A stretch of 64,000 nt of DNA from Morinoia aosen (lineage: Eukaryota; Arthropoda; Malacostraca; Amphipoda; Talitridae), in assembly GCA_030386875.1 (NCBI GenBank), contig CM059578.1, forward strand, positions 23,793,009 through 23,857,008. Reading direction: 5' to 3'. A program made the position numbers and the translations under genes. Shown here in pieces: positions 1 through 11,700 of the stretch. How positions within the stretch are numbered: position 1 is the first letter of the stretch; every line of letters begins with the position of its first letter. The notes under the pieces are model-generated. The model saw only the letters and a list, made by a program, of their open reading frames with translations. It did no database searches and had not been told where the DNA came from.

Positions 1-598
1 TCTTTTGGTGAAAATTAATTAACAGGACTTCAAGGGTGTCAGGAAGCATCAAAAAAATATTTTCTTCCACGTGACTCTTTTATGTGACTTGAAAAAAGGT
101 TTTTGGAAAGTCGAAGAATAAAATGAATCACAACCAATATTCAAAAGGAAAAACACTTAGAAAAAATTAGGAGAATGGATTTGGCTGTGTCTGGATTGCA
201 GTGACAACGTTCAAAGAATATTGCATCTAAAATGTATAAATATATATTTTGAATGGAGATAAAATTAAATGTTCGTCGCAATTAATAGCTTCAATGGAGA
301 TGAAAACATTGTTAAACCTACTTACTTGTAGCTAATCTCCTATCTGTTTAATGGTGATGAAAACATCGTGAGACATACATTTAACTAATCTGCCATCTAT
401 TTAATGGGAATGAAAAAATTGTCAGAGTACTTACATTTAAATAATCTCCCATCGATTTAATGGTAATGAAAATATTGTCAGAGGTACTTACATTTAAATA
501 ATCTCCCATCTATTTAATGGTAATGAAAACATTGTCAGACGTACTCACATTTAATTATTCTACCAACTATTTAATGGTAATAAAAGCACTATACTTAC
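1..598 (-). other. Intron after the Ig4 exon (continues left of window)
   Basis: This is the 5' part of the intron between the Ig4 exon and the unseen Ig5 exon. It starts at the donor GTAAGT at 593-598. About half of it is the donor-bearing tandem repeat at 315-592. I see no coding signal in 1-315. Confidence 0.7.
315..592. repeat. Tandem repeat of about 57 bp containing copies of the exon donor site
   Basis: Four to five diverged copies of a unit built around ACATTTAAATAATCTCCCAT (plus strand), then CTATTTAATGGTAATGAAAA. Read on the gene strand, copies carry TTAAAT|GTAAGT with the GT near 434 and 491, TTAAAT|GTGAGT near 548 and TTAAAT|GTATGT near 379. The first two match the real donor at 599/598 over 12 bases. 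The array therefore repeats the end of the exon together with its 5' splice site. Confidence 0.8.
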
Positions 599-782
599 AT
601 TTAACATCAAGATGAAACGGTCTAGAAGATCCAGTCCCTTCTGCGTTAGTCGCTCGACAAGTGTATTCGCCCATGGACCGCCGGCCCACGCTGTGCACCA
701 GGAGGCTCACGTTGGTCGCCAGCACACCGCCTGTCGTCGACACCGAACTCGAGCTACTAGAGTTCGGACTCAGGTGGATGTT
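599..782 (-). CDS. Sidestep-family Ig receptor, exon encoding second half of Ig4
   Basis: This 184-nt exon has acceptor TTCTCACCCAG and donor TTAAAT|GTAAGT. It starts in phase 0 and ends with one base of the next codon. It begins NIHLSPN, runs into a Ser/Thr tract of about 10 residues, then GVLATNVSLLVHSVGRRSMG, EYTCRATNAEGTGSSRPFHL and DVK. The GV..(S/T)N.SL....V.R...G.YTC.A.N.EG.G.S.P..L.V pattern is the second half of Sidestep Ig4, with the strand-F Cys. The Ser/Thr tract is an insertion relative to the usual spacing. N-S-S and N-V-S are potential glycosylation sites. The next exon (Ig5) lies left of the window. Tandem repeats on both sides carry copies of this exon's own acceptor and donor, so the true boundaries were chosen by open frame and family match. 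Confidence 0.9.
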
Positions 783-1100
783 CTGGGTGAGAAAATGGGA
801 AGTGCTCACTAAGAGTTCTGTCTCAGGTGAATGTTCTATGGGAGAAATCCGGAAATGCTCACTAAGAGTTCGAACTCAGGTGAATGTTGTGTCGGAGAAA
901 ACCGGAAGTGCTCACTAAGAGTTCAAACTCAGGTGAATGATCTGTGGGAGAAAACCGGAAATGCTCACTAAGATTTTGAACTCAGGTGGATGTTCTGTGG
1001 GGAGAAATTAGGAAATACTCAAAGAAAATGAAAAGAGAAACGGCTAAGAGTTAGGACTCAGGTGGATGTTGTGTGTGAGAAAACGGAAATAATCAAAAAG
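759..1100. repeat. 53-bp tandem repeat containing copies of the exon acceptor site
   Basis: Copies start near 761, 814, 867, 920, 973 and, after an insertion, 1049. The unit contains TCACTAAGAGTTCGAACTCA followed by GGTGAATGTTCTGTGGGAGA. The first copy straddles the real 3' splice site and the first codons of the Ig4 exon. Copies 2, 4 and 5 keep an acceptor-like pyrimidine stretch plus AG on the gene strand (AG at 836-837, 942-943 and 995-996). Copies 3 and 6 have AC instead of AG. Every upstream copy reads into TAG about eight codons after the decoy AG. Confidence 0.88.
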
Positions 1101-2498
1101 AGCGAAAAGAAAAACGGTGTATCATCTCGATACGCAGTTTCGCTCTATTTGGATATTGGATGTTTGTATTATTGTAATATTTCAATTATTTTCATTGTAA
1201 ATATTTTGTTGCTTTTCTAATGGAAAGTCCTTCTGAAGGATGGCATTTTGACTTAGTACTCTGAACAAAAATCATTTCATTGAGAATGACTTTTCATTTT
1301 CCTCATATAGGAGTTAATAAAAATGTTGATGCCTAATGTTGTAGTTTGAGCTTCTTCAACTAACCGTTATCCAAATCGAGATTTTATCAGGAGGGTACAA
1401 TCTAATCAATCTATGTAAGTCAAATTTCAATCAATTTGATTAAGAATAATTATTGACTTTCAACGATTTTCGAATCTTAGGGTAATAGTTGGTCAAAATC
1501 TAAGCTGCAAAGCGCGTGAAATATAATTATATACGTATACAAAAAATAGCTTATTGATCACAAGTTGGTCTATAGCGATTTGACTGCACTGGAAAGTAAA
1601 GAGAAATATTTATCCTAACGAAATTTGCACATGAAATGTGTTTTAAGAAATTGGTTTATTAAAGTGGCTTAATATACGATTCTTGATCGGTAGAAATGCT
1701 ATAATAAGCAAGAAAATATTAGGCTGGTTTTGCGAACTAAACTGAAAACCACAAAAGTGTATTCTCTTGTTTGCTGTTTAGCTCTAAGTTCGAAATGAAA
1801 TGTTAATATTATTAATTAAGAAAACGACACCAGACGTTCATAAAGCATCCCTTGGAGGACACAGTTACCATTTGCATAGACACGAGCTTTACGATGACGT
1901 TCTAAGAACCGATGTGGTCGATTAATGGCGAAAGCCTTCCGTGATAAGTTGTTTCTTCCACGTTCTCTAAAATTTAATAATGCTTAAATGATTTGACACA
2001 CGACTTCGGGAACTCATTTATGATTATAAAATAAAATTGAAAACCCAAAATCGCGAAAATAGGATTTTCCTGCGTGCTAACTCAACTCAGAGAATCGTTA
2101 TTTAGAGAACATTGCGCGTAGCGTCTGTTCAGTATCTGTTAGTTTCAAATTATCTTTTCGCTTCACAGAGAGAAAGTCTGGACTGGAATCATCAAAGAAT
2201 TCCAGTCACATCCGGCACTTCCGAAACGAAAACTCTCCCCTCTAAAGCGAGCGGCTTTTTCTGCAGTCGGGGTCCTCAAGTGTTTGTTTATTTCGTTTTC
2301 AACCGTCGGCAAGTGCAAGCATTGTGTTCTCACTCTTTTTTTCTTCGAAACTCGGAGCTTTTAGTTTATTTTTTATTCTTTTTTCTCAGCGTTTTCTTTC
2401 ACTCGAGCAACAAGGAAAACGATTCTTGCCTACAAGGATTCTATTCCTGACAATGCTGCCTCTTCAGGAACTGCTCGACGAATTACTAAGGTAACTAA

Positions 2499-2735
2499 TG
2501 TTCTCTGCGGAGTTGGGAAGACGTTATGTGCTGAGCTTCAGTGGTAAATAGGAAGTTTATTGACGCTGTGATAGGAATTAAGGCTTTCTACAGGCATTTT
2601 TGATTTGGTTGAGTTTCTGTGGAGCTGGAAAGACGTTATGTGCTGAGCTTCAGTGGTAAATAGGAGGTTTATTGACGCTGTGATAGAAACTAAGGCTTAC
2701 TACATGACTTTTTGATTTGATTGAGTAGTTCCGAG
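2499..2735. repeat. 112-bp direct duplication (two copies)
   Basis: Two adjacent copies share GACGTTATGTGCTGAGCTTC and then AGTGGTAAATAGGA with TTTATTGACGCTGTGATAG. The shared block recurs at 2521 and 2633. Divergence is modest, so the duplication is fairly recent. Confidence 0.8.
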
Positions 2736-3439
2736 ATTAAATCTTCCACCGGCGACTAGCTTTGAAGGAAACATTACATTTCATTTCTAATTATACTGTT
2801 TTGATGGTTGTTTTAATGTTCAATAGTTCGCAACGAAGAGGCTTTGAATCGATCTATATACATTTTTTGATAAGTTCTGTTCTGAAAAAGCACCCTCTTC
2901 TCACTCTAAGAAAGACAAATTAGGGGAATTCTAATTTAATCGTCTAATCGGGAAAGGGGTTAAAAGCAAAAAATTACAATAAAGTTGAAGTAAGGTTTAA
3001 GTTACAGTAATGTTCAAACTCGGGATCTTTTCCACAGAAGCCCCACCACTAATGCAACTCATTAGTTCACATACTTTTTACTTTTGAAATAATTAACCTT
3101 TCGACTTCAAATTACTCTCAAACGAAAGAATGTTTCAATCTTTTGTTTGAGGTTAATTAGAAGTCGATAGGTGCATTATTACAAAAGTTACAAGTGGGCA
3201 AACATTTATGTTGCATTAGTTGCAGGGCTTTTCTGGAAAAGATCGAAATCGCGTACTAAAAAAGAAAGAGAAAATTCAATGCTAATCAATGGAGGTGATA
3301 AATTTGCAAATCCAATAACGAGACCCAAGGGGGCAATTTATATTCTTTAGTTCATCCTGAAATCAATCGAGTGAATATTGATAATTCAATTCATTAATCG
3401 GAACTCGTACTGACGAATTTCAATAGCTGCACCACATTT

Positions 3440-3610
3440 TAAATCATTTCCATTATACATGTTAAACCAAATGCTAGCCTGAATTTTAGAAAAACTATCG
3501 TTCGACACTCCCTCTATAAAATTCATCTTGTGGCTTTTGTTATGGTAACTACTAACATTGGAGACGCACTGCCTATTGTGCATTTGTGCAGACATCGCAA
3601 TTTGATGGAG
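3440..3610. repeat. Dispersed repeat, copy 1
   Basis: Shares a diverged but colinear block with 5690-5850. Common points are GTTAAACCAAATGCTAGC (copy 2 GTTAAACCAAATTCTAGC), TCCCTCTATAAAATTCATCTTG (17 of its bases shared), and GGAGACGCACT followed by TGTGCATTT. Both copies have the same orientation and are 2.25 kb apart. Confidence 0.65.
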
Positions 3611-5689
3611 AAGAACAGAGTACAACATTAGCTTCGTAGTTGAAGGGTAGAAAAAATAAACCTGAAATACTACCGTACACAACTGTTCAGTTTCAGTTTT
3701 CGAGCTTCATTAAACCTAGTACTTTGATCGTGTGTGCTGATGGTAGTCCTGAATGATCACTACTAGTAACCATATTCTACCTTGCAGATGATGAGCAATA
3801 AATGAAGTGGAAAAAGATGGGAGTGAACTTTCACGAAGGGAGTGCAAAATTCCTTGTAAAATAGGTATTTTCTTCAGATATCATAAATGTAAAAAGGTAT
3901 TCAAAAGTTTTCTTTGTTTGGGTTGACTTGGGAATGGAATATGAATGAGAAATGAAAGAATGGATGCTTGGCTTGACTTCACATTTATAGTGTTACTGAA
4001 TTAATTTCATTAGTAGGAGTTTATGATCAAAATACATGAACTGGTATCCCTCAGGCTGATAAATTTAGCTATTCAACAGAGCTAAAACGTTGTATTGAAT
4101 CGTGTGAAGTATAGAAATTAAATACCGTCGAAAAGATGGCATGAATAATTTTATGGAAATTTAAACAATGTTTAAAATAAATTGAGTACAACAATTATGA
4201 CATTTTAGTCTCGTTGAAACTATATCTAAGCCCATTTGTTCACAACTTTCTACCTTTTTTGTACCTGAGCCCAAACTATAAGTAGTACATTGAAAGTATA
4301 ATACTTTGAGTTCTTCAGGTGACCAGATGAATAACAATAATTATGTCTTGAGTTTTTTTATAGCATAAAATATTGAAGCAAAAGAAACGGGTTTTAGTTC
4401 TTTTTTCTGTATAGATGTTATCGCTCTACTGCATTAATTTCAGTTTTTTTAATGAAGGTTGAAGTATTTGGCTATGAAAAAAATCATTTTGTCAATCACT
4501 GAAAAACCTGAACTTACGGCGTCTTGAGAAGAAAAAAATCCGTGTAATTTCTACGGTTCTTATTTATGGTGAAAGTAAGTTTTTGGATAAACGGATTTTT
4601 CTCTGAAAAAGCATCGTTCAAAACGTGATAGTGTTGGTAGGTCTCAAAAATTCATCTTATCTCACAGAAAAATATCATGACCTAAAAAATAACAAAAAAT
4701 TAAAGACCCTAGGGACGTTTTCTCCACGAACTGTTAATAACAAGAAAACTTAGGGTTTTAAGTCTCCTACACAGAAGTATCTGGATTCCATCTAGCACAA
4801 CTGCAACAATATGGACGTGTATTCCGTCGTCGTAGGCAAAAATTTAGTGAAAGCATAACAAGCTTTAAGAGCATTCCTGAGAACTTCTGCGTCAAAATAC
4901 TGCAAGGCTTGAAAAAAGTTCTCTTGATGTTAAATCGCGAAATTGTTGGTATAATTTAACTCTTTTGGAAACGCTACAAACGAACAATATTGTTTTTCAT
5001 CTTTTGTCAACATCTGTCGAATTCCGGTGTTGTCCACCGCAAAAATTCACCGCTATTCCGCAAACGTGGTCCAATTCCTAAAAACCGTGGCAGCAGTTTT
5101 GCGACGACAATGTGGTCGACTTGTCGAGCTCGAGATTTGGTCACAGCACTACCATATTGGTCTGGAACTCGCGTTACAAAGGCTTCAAAACCGTATGGAA
5201 ATGAATGGTAATTTTGGCCTTTGTAGCTGATAGGAGTCCTGTTTACTCAATGAATATGAAGCATTCCGTCGCTCCGATTTGTACTTCAAAACCAACGACG
5301 GTTTGAAAAATTAGTTACTAGTTGAATTTTAATAGATGCTTCCAGGTCACTTGAAGCTCGAGAAATCTCGTGAGCCTAAAGCAAACATCACAACTTGATG
5401 GAGTTGAGCTCGTTTTTCTTTTTTCCATGTTAGCTTTTGGCCAAACTTGAAAACTTCCTCTTGTTGCATTGTGCGCTAAAAGAACTGTCGTCAATTTATG
5501 ATTGAAAATTCTAACCGAGGCTCGAATTCACATGAAAAACATTTTTCCAGCCAAGTCTTACTCCGCTTTTGAAATGAAGCTCAAACACGAGAGATCTCAA
5601 AACTACAAGGAATAATATTAAAGCATAAAAAAATTAGACAATATTTTCTCGTCAACAATCCTCTTCCCATCACAGAATGATGGAAAGAT

Positions 5690-5850
5690 CTTTTTCATAA
5701 TACAGGTTAAACCAAATTCTAGCTTGAACTTGAGAAAAATTACTGGGTGCAACTCCCCTCTAAAAACTCATCTTGAGACTTTTGCTATGATTGCTACTTT
5801 CAGAGGAGACGCACTACCAAATGTGCATTTCTTCAAAAACCATCATATAC
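5690..5850. repeat. Dispersed repeat, copy 2
   Basis: Second copy of the block at 3440-3610, in the same orientation, with a matching order of conserved islands. The two could be remnants of terminal repeats of a degraded element or simply two copies of one repeat family. Confidence 0.65.
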
Positions 5851-7103
5851 TGTTTACTTGCAATAATTTAAAGTTCATTTAAGGAAATACTGTCGTAGTA
5901 ACTTATGCAAATGTTCTGGAGTATTCGTACTTGATATATTCAAACATATTGAGGCCATAAGTTTTTCCGGTAGTATATTTTATTTTATCATCTGAGGTAA
6001 CTAAAATTGTTTTTTATTTGAATTCGTTTGCTTGGTGGTAATACTTGTGTTTCAAATCCGCGCACCAACCAACCTTGTGTTTCAAATCCGCGCATGATTT
6101 CGAAATATTCTTCTAAGTTTATTATTTTTATGTGTCGTATTTACCAGATCTTTCTAAATGTTGCAAAGGAGTAACAGCATTGTTTTGTTTGCTGAAAAAA
6201 TATATGTGGGAGGACAAATATTAACAGTATGTATTGTCATGCTAATAGAGCACGTAGACTAGATTTAAAAGGCATGCGAATCGTAATGATTGTAAAACGA
6301 AAGAATTCGGGGAATTTTCTCCGTATGAATTTTTTGACCTTACTCAATTCATACGTAAACATTTAAGTGCTTATTTACTATGTTTTACTGCCTGAATTAG
6401 GTTGCCGGATGAGTTCTAAACAAGAAATGGTAAAATTGAACAATCATAGCTTGTAAATTTCCCGCAAAAATGTATAGCTTTAGCTAGCAAGTCCAGAATT
6501 TCATTGCGTCATGAAAGTCAAGCTATTTTATAAATTCTAAGTGAAAACAAGCGAAAGCGTAACTGAACTCTAGGCACTGAAAATATTTTAATAGCTAAAC
6601 TTAACGCGGAGACATGATCGTGAGCCATATGTGGTGCGCAATTACATATTTTAGTCACATTTTGATTCACGGTCACCATCAATATGTTTCAGGGAATTCT
6701 AGAAACAAGCTATATGTATTAGCAGGAAAATTTATTACCGAACTTTTCAGTTCGTGGGTGACGGTTTTCCGTTCATTTGTTTAACACTTAATTTGTACTA
6801 TACAGCAATGAAATTCATTTTTGTTTACCTCTACACATTAGCAACTATTTGAACTCTGACTCTGCCTTAAATATCTCTTTCTGGGTGCAATTAAAAACAA
6901 ATGAAGCACAGTTATACCCAAATACGCAAGTACTTTTAAGGTATTATTTCAACTCTACAATATATTCTTGCAAGTAATGAAGGAAAAATGAATGTTGGGC
7001 TGGCCAAGGGTTTTTGTTAGTAATTTTAAAATGTGTACACAACGCTGGGTTTGAATCAGAGAAGTGTCGTATGTCATGTGTACATCCCATATATGACAAC
7101 CCT

Positions 7104-7203
7104 GTCTAACTTTTTCGCAGCGTGCATGCATGTTTTTCGCCGCCTAAGTGATTAAATGGCTCAGGCGGCGATAAATATGCATGCTCCGGCGAAAACGTTT
7201 GAC
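7104..7203. mobile_element. Palindromic 100-bp miniature element (foldback/MITE), copy 1
   Basis: Begins GTCTAACTTTTTCGC and ends GCGAAAACGTTTGAC, so its ends are inverted repeats. The inverted similarity continues inward through TGCATGCATG and CGCCGCCTAAG on the left and their complements on the right. A second 100-bp copy with the same architecture lies at 26009-26108. It has no coding capacity. Confidence 0.8.
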
Positions 7204-8060
7204 TGCGTAGCGAACGCAACACGCTTAGAAAAAACTTTTCCGGGCGAGGAAAAGAAATGTCAACTATTACCACACGGCTGATATCATAAAACATATATTA
7301 TAAATTACGTAACGAAGTCAAAATAGCGAAGCGATAGCAATATTCGTTCTACTACAGGGTGCGGCAGTCAACAATGCATTTTCGAAGAGGCTGCGGAAGC
7401 CTAAAATGCATGATTGACTGGCGCACTCAGGATGAGCTGCACTCGCCCGTTGTGAGATGACACACTGAGCTCAGGACGTCCCAGTGAGAAAGGCCGCGTT
7501 CAATCCAAAATGAACGAGACAAGTACATGAAATACGCTATTAGTTGTATAAAATTACGACTAGATAGAACGCGAAATGACGATAATATCGTAAATAAATA
7601 TTTGTGTGATTTTAGATGTAATAGGAAAGTGATCAAGATGTCGATTGATCAGAATTACGAAAGAATAGAATACTTCCGATGCGCATCATTGTTTCCTCTT
7701 AAACTATCGGTCACCAACGGAGATATTTCCCCTCAAATGCTCTACGTAAAGACTTAGTAAATAGGTAGAGGATTTAATTCTAAGACGAGACTTCGTCTAT
7801 AAAGGACTTTGAAATGCCAATATTTGACTTTAAGTATTGTGAACTCAATCAGAATCCTGAGCTCGTAATTCTCCCGTTCAACGAAGTGTTTCAGTGTCTG
7901 TGGGAATTAAAGTTAATTTCGGCGCATAAATTAACGTAAACTGGTGATCCTGTAGTACTCAATATCGTCGCCGGATTTTCTTCGAGCGGTGAGTATATTA
8001 GCACTTGCCCTTTCATCCCACGATTGGGTGATTTAATCCATGTTATCGAAGTGTATTTTC

Positions 8061-8088
8061 ATTATTATTATTATTATTATTATTATTA
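8061..8088. repeat. (ATT)n microsatellite
   Basis: About nine uninterrupted ATT units. Confidence 0.95.
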
Positions 8089-8756
8089 GTAAAAATAATT
8101 GGCCAACATTCTACGTGTATTGCTTCTCAACACTCGGTAAAGAAATGCTGCTTGGAATTATGAAATATCATTGAAATGATGTAACATCATGTGAATTATG
8201 TTGACTAGAAAATTCAACAACTTGATTTCAAAAGATTGTTAAATTGATTACTGGATATTGACATGATGGGACTCACATTTAACTAAGTTTTTATACAATT
8301 TTTTCCAAAATATAATTCACTGACATGACTTCTATGTATGGAACTTATTAAAAATTAACGATGAATCAATGGGAAATGAATTGAAAATACATCTCCTGAA
8401 AATAACGACCAGAGAAAATAATGTCAGACACGGACAAAAATATCGCATAAAAATAGTAGGATCAAGAAAAGCAACCTAAAAGCATAATACGTGTGTCTGG
8501 TTGTAACGATAAGTAGGTCGTGGAAAATGTGATGGAAAAAAGTCACATATTTTCATAGCATTATCTTATTATTTCATCCCCATTATACCCCTGTAGGCTT
8601 CAACATAAACAATTTATAACTATTCATAATTGATGAGTACATTACGAATGGTTTACGTTGCTTTCCGAAGTCCTCTTTGAAATGCTTTATCAATGACCGG
8701 AAATCTCGGTGAATGACTCTTCCAGTAACAAGCAAAATCACACAAACGAAAACGTA

Positions 8757-10313
8757 TTCCCTTTTCTCACACTATGGCATGGAAACAAGCATCCCGGCTT
8801 ACGTGTTCGAGTGGAATAGAACTGCTAATGATTTCCTTTTCTCACACAATGACACGGAAACAAGCATCACGGTTCACCTGCAATAGAACTCATAATGATT
8901 TCCTTTTCTCCCACTATGGCACGGAAACAAGCATCACGGTTCACCTGCAATAGAACTCATAATGATTTCCTTTTCTCCCACTATGGCACGGAAACAAGCA
9001 TCACGGTTCACCTGCAATAGAACTCATAATGATTTCCTTTTCTCACACTATGGCACGGAAACAAGCATCACGGTTCACCTGCAATAGAACTCATAATGAT
9101 TTCCTTTTCTCCCACTATGGCACGGAAACAAGCATCACGGTTCACCTGCAATAGAACTCATAATGATTTCCTTTTCTCCCACTATGGCACGGAAACAAGC
9201 ATCACGTTTCACCTGCAATAGAACTCATAATGATTTCCTTTTCTCACACTATGGAAAGGAAACAAGCATCACGGTTCACCTGCAATAGAACTCATAATGA
9301 TTTCCTTTTCTCCCACTATGGCACGGAAACAAGCATCACGGTTCACCTGCAATAGAACTCATAATGATTTCCTTTTCTCACACTATGGCACGGAAACAAG
9401 CATCACGTTTCACCTGCAATAGAACTCATAATGATTTCCTTTTCTCACACTATGGAAAGGAAACAAGCATCACGGTTCACCTGCAATAGAACTCATAATG
9501 ATTTCCTTTTCTCACACTATGGCACGGAAACAAGCATCACGGTTCACCTGCAATAGAACTCATAATGATTTCCTTTTCTCACACTATGGCACGGAAACAA
9601 GCATCACGTTTCACCTGCAATAGAACTCATAATGATTTCCTTTTCTCCCACTATGGCACGGGAACAAGCATCACGGTTCACCTGCAATAGAACTCATAAT
9701 GATTTCCTTTTCTCACACTATGGCACGGAAACAAGCATCACGGTTCACCTGCAATAGAACTCATAATGATTTCCTTTTCTCACACTATGGCACGGAAACA
9801 AGCATCACGGTTCACCTGCAATAGAACTCATAATGATTTCCTTTTCTCCCACTATGGCACGGAAACAAGCATCACGTTTCACCTGCAATAGAACTCATAA
9901 TGATTTCCTTTTCTCACACTATGGAAAGGAAACAAGCATCACGGTTCACCTGCAATAGAACTCATAATGATTTCCTTTTCTCCCACTATGGCACGGAAAC
10001 AAGCATCACGGTTCACCTGCAATAGAACTCATAATGATTTCCTTTTCTCACACTATGGCACGGAAACAAGCATCACGTTTCACCTGCAATAGAACTCATA
10101 ATGATTTCCTTTTCTCACACTATGGAAAGGAAACAAGCATCACGGTTCACCTGCAATAGAACTCATAATGATTTCCTTTTCTCACACTATGGCACGGAAA
10201 CAAGCATCACGGTTCACCTGCAGTAGAACTCATAATGATTTCCTTTTCTCACACTATGGAAAGGAAACAAGCATCACGGTTCACCTGCAATAGAACTGGT
10301 AATGATCTGCAAT
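8757..10313. repeat. 67-bp satellite array, about 23 copies
   Basis: The unit contains ATAATGATTTCCTTTTCTCA, CACTATGGCACGGAAACAAG and CATCACGGTTCACCTGCAAT. The period is exactly 67 bp through almost the whole array; the first two units are more diverged. Variant positions (CTCCC/CTCAC, GGCACGG/GGAAAGG, ACGGTT/ACGTTT) define unit types that show a higher-order duplication: 9166-9567 recurs at 9836-10237. Units carry in-frame stops and no coding signal. Confidence 0.97.
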
Positions 10314-10504
10314 TTAGCCAATGACCTACATCAATCACTGCGGTCGCTTGATCTAAATGTGTTTGATGCGTGCAGGTCAAATGTGGGGTGCAGGAAGGCC
10401 ACCTCTGCCGAGGGCCCTCGAGTGCGAGTGTAGGGCGTGTGAGTCGCGAAATTGCGCAGGGGCTCAGACAAAGCCGGGTAGGAGAGATGAAACACAACAT
10501 CGAA

Positions 10505-10765
10505 GCAGTCCAAAGTCAACTTTGTCATCTAAAGTCAATGTAGCAATCCAAACTCAGTGTGGCAATTTAAAGTCAAAGTAGTAATCCAAAGCCAACGTAG
10601 CTAAGTCAAACCAACGCAGCAGTGACAATCCAACCTTGCAATCCAAAGCCAACGTAGCAGTGCCAATTCAACCTAGCAATCCAAAGCCAACGTAGCAGTG
10701 CCAATCCAACTTAGTTATCCAAAGTAGAAGTAGCAATCCCAAGCGAACCTAGCAATCCAAAACCA
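10505..10765. repeat. Degenerate tandem repeat of about 20/40 bp
   Basis: Repeated AGCAATCCAAAGCCAACGTA and GCAGTGCCAATCCAACCTAG blocks with frequent small changes. It directly follows the end of the 67-bp satellite after about 190 bp of unique sequence. Confidence 0.75.
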
Positions 10766-11160
10766 AAGTAGAATTTACATTCACGGTTGTTGAATCTTTT
10801 CCATTCTGCATTTACACACCGCGTGGAGAATTCTACAAAGCATCGTTGATGTAAACGTATTTGTGCAAGTTTCTGTCCATCACTGTGATGATGTATTGTA
10901 AGACTGAGTTCTGTGAACATGAGTCAATATTATCGCGTCGATTTTATGTACTTGTGTCAATGCCAATTTCGTGAGACAACGTTCCTGAGCGATTTAGTAG
11001 GACGTTACATATTTCAATTGCTTACATCATTATCAATGTGTCTATTATTGTTAGGAATATGTTTGTTTTATTTTATAACTTACAATGGAAACATTTGAGC
11101 ATAGCTTCTATGTTAAAAGAAGAGCCATGAAAATAGTAATGAACCATTGCTAAGACTCAC

Positions 11161-11291
11161 ATCATGAAACCAGTGGACTGCCGTTGCGGGCGGTGACGCC
11201 TGGATGGAGCAGGTGAAGTACACGTCATCACCTTCTTTGATGTTGTGGCGGTTGAGGCGAGGGCCCAGCGATATGTTTGCCACGGGAAGAT
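11161..11291 (-). CDS. Sidestep-family Ig receptor, exon encoding first half of Ig4
   Basis: This 131-nt exon has acceptor TTACTCCAG and donor CATGAT|GTGAGT. It encodes 43 complete codons plus the last two bases of the junction Tyr. It reads LPVANISLGPRLNRHN then IKEGDDVYFTCSIQASPPAT and ends AVHWFHD. The motif LG..LN...I.EGDDVYF.C..QA.P is nearly diagnostic for Ig4 of the Sidestep family, with the strand-B Cys and core Trp present. It enters in phase 1 and leaves in phase 0, matching the phase-0 start of the next exon. N-I-S is a potential N-glycosylation site. Third codon positions are strongly GC-rich although the surrounding introns are AT-rich. Diverged 120-143-bp tandem repeats lie immediately upstream (11310-11700). 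Confidence 0.93.
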
Positions 11292-11309
11292 CTGGAGTAA
11301 ATGGGGGCC

Positions 11310-11700
11310 AAAATATTTTAATTTAATTCCTAATCCTATCTCTTGAAAAAATTCTTGGCGTGGAAGCAATTTCACTGCGATCAAATGTAGTTTCGAAAAT
11401 TTTTTTGAGGCCAATTGATATTTGAAAAGAAAATAAATAGTTTCAATTTCTAATGCTATAGTTTGAAAAGATTCTTTGCGTTGGAGAAATTACATTGCGG
11501 ACGAATGATATTCTTTCAAAAAGACCATTGAGGCTATAGGATACTTGAAACGAATAGTTTATTGGGCACATAAGGCAAAGATATTTTAATTGCTAATGCT
11601 ATAGCTTGAAAAAATTCTTTGCGTTGGAGCAACTACATTGCAAACAAATGATATTGTTTCTAAAAGACCATTGCGGTTAAAAGATAAATAAAATAATAGT
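11310..11700. repeat. Diverged 120-143-bp tandem repeat next to the exon at 11161-11291
   Basis: Three copies share CTTGAAAAAATTCTTTGCGT and then GGAGCAA..ACATTGC, followed by AATGATATT and AAAGACCATTG. The shared block starts near 11341, 11461 and 11604. The array begins within about 20 bp of the exon acceptor. Confidence 0.78.

Larger units (their letters stand above)
783..11160 (-). other. Intron of about 10.4 kb within Ig4
   Basis: Phase-0 intron between the two halves of Ig4. It holds the acceptor-bearing repeat (759-1100), a 112-bp duplication (2499-2735), a dispersed repeat pair (3440 and 5690), a palindromic miniature element (7104-7203), an ATT microsatellite (8061-8088), a 67-bp satellite (8757-10313) and a degenerate repeat (10505-10765). 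An almost open, unrecognised reading frame lies at about 4775-5211. I recognise nothing else. Confidence 0.75.

Noticed and set aside
2112..2450. 112-codon plus-strand frame with a Phe-rich tail
   Set aside because: The Phe-rich end reflects T-rich DNA. There is no recognised domain and no supporting context.
8757..10313. CRISPR-like array
   Set aside because: Copies are contiguous 67-bp units with no unique spacers, in a eukaryotic intron.
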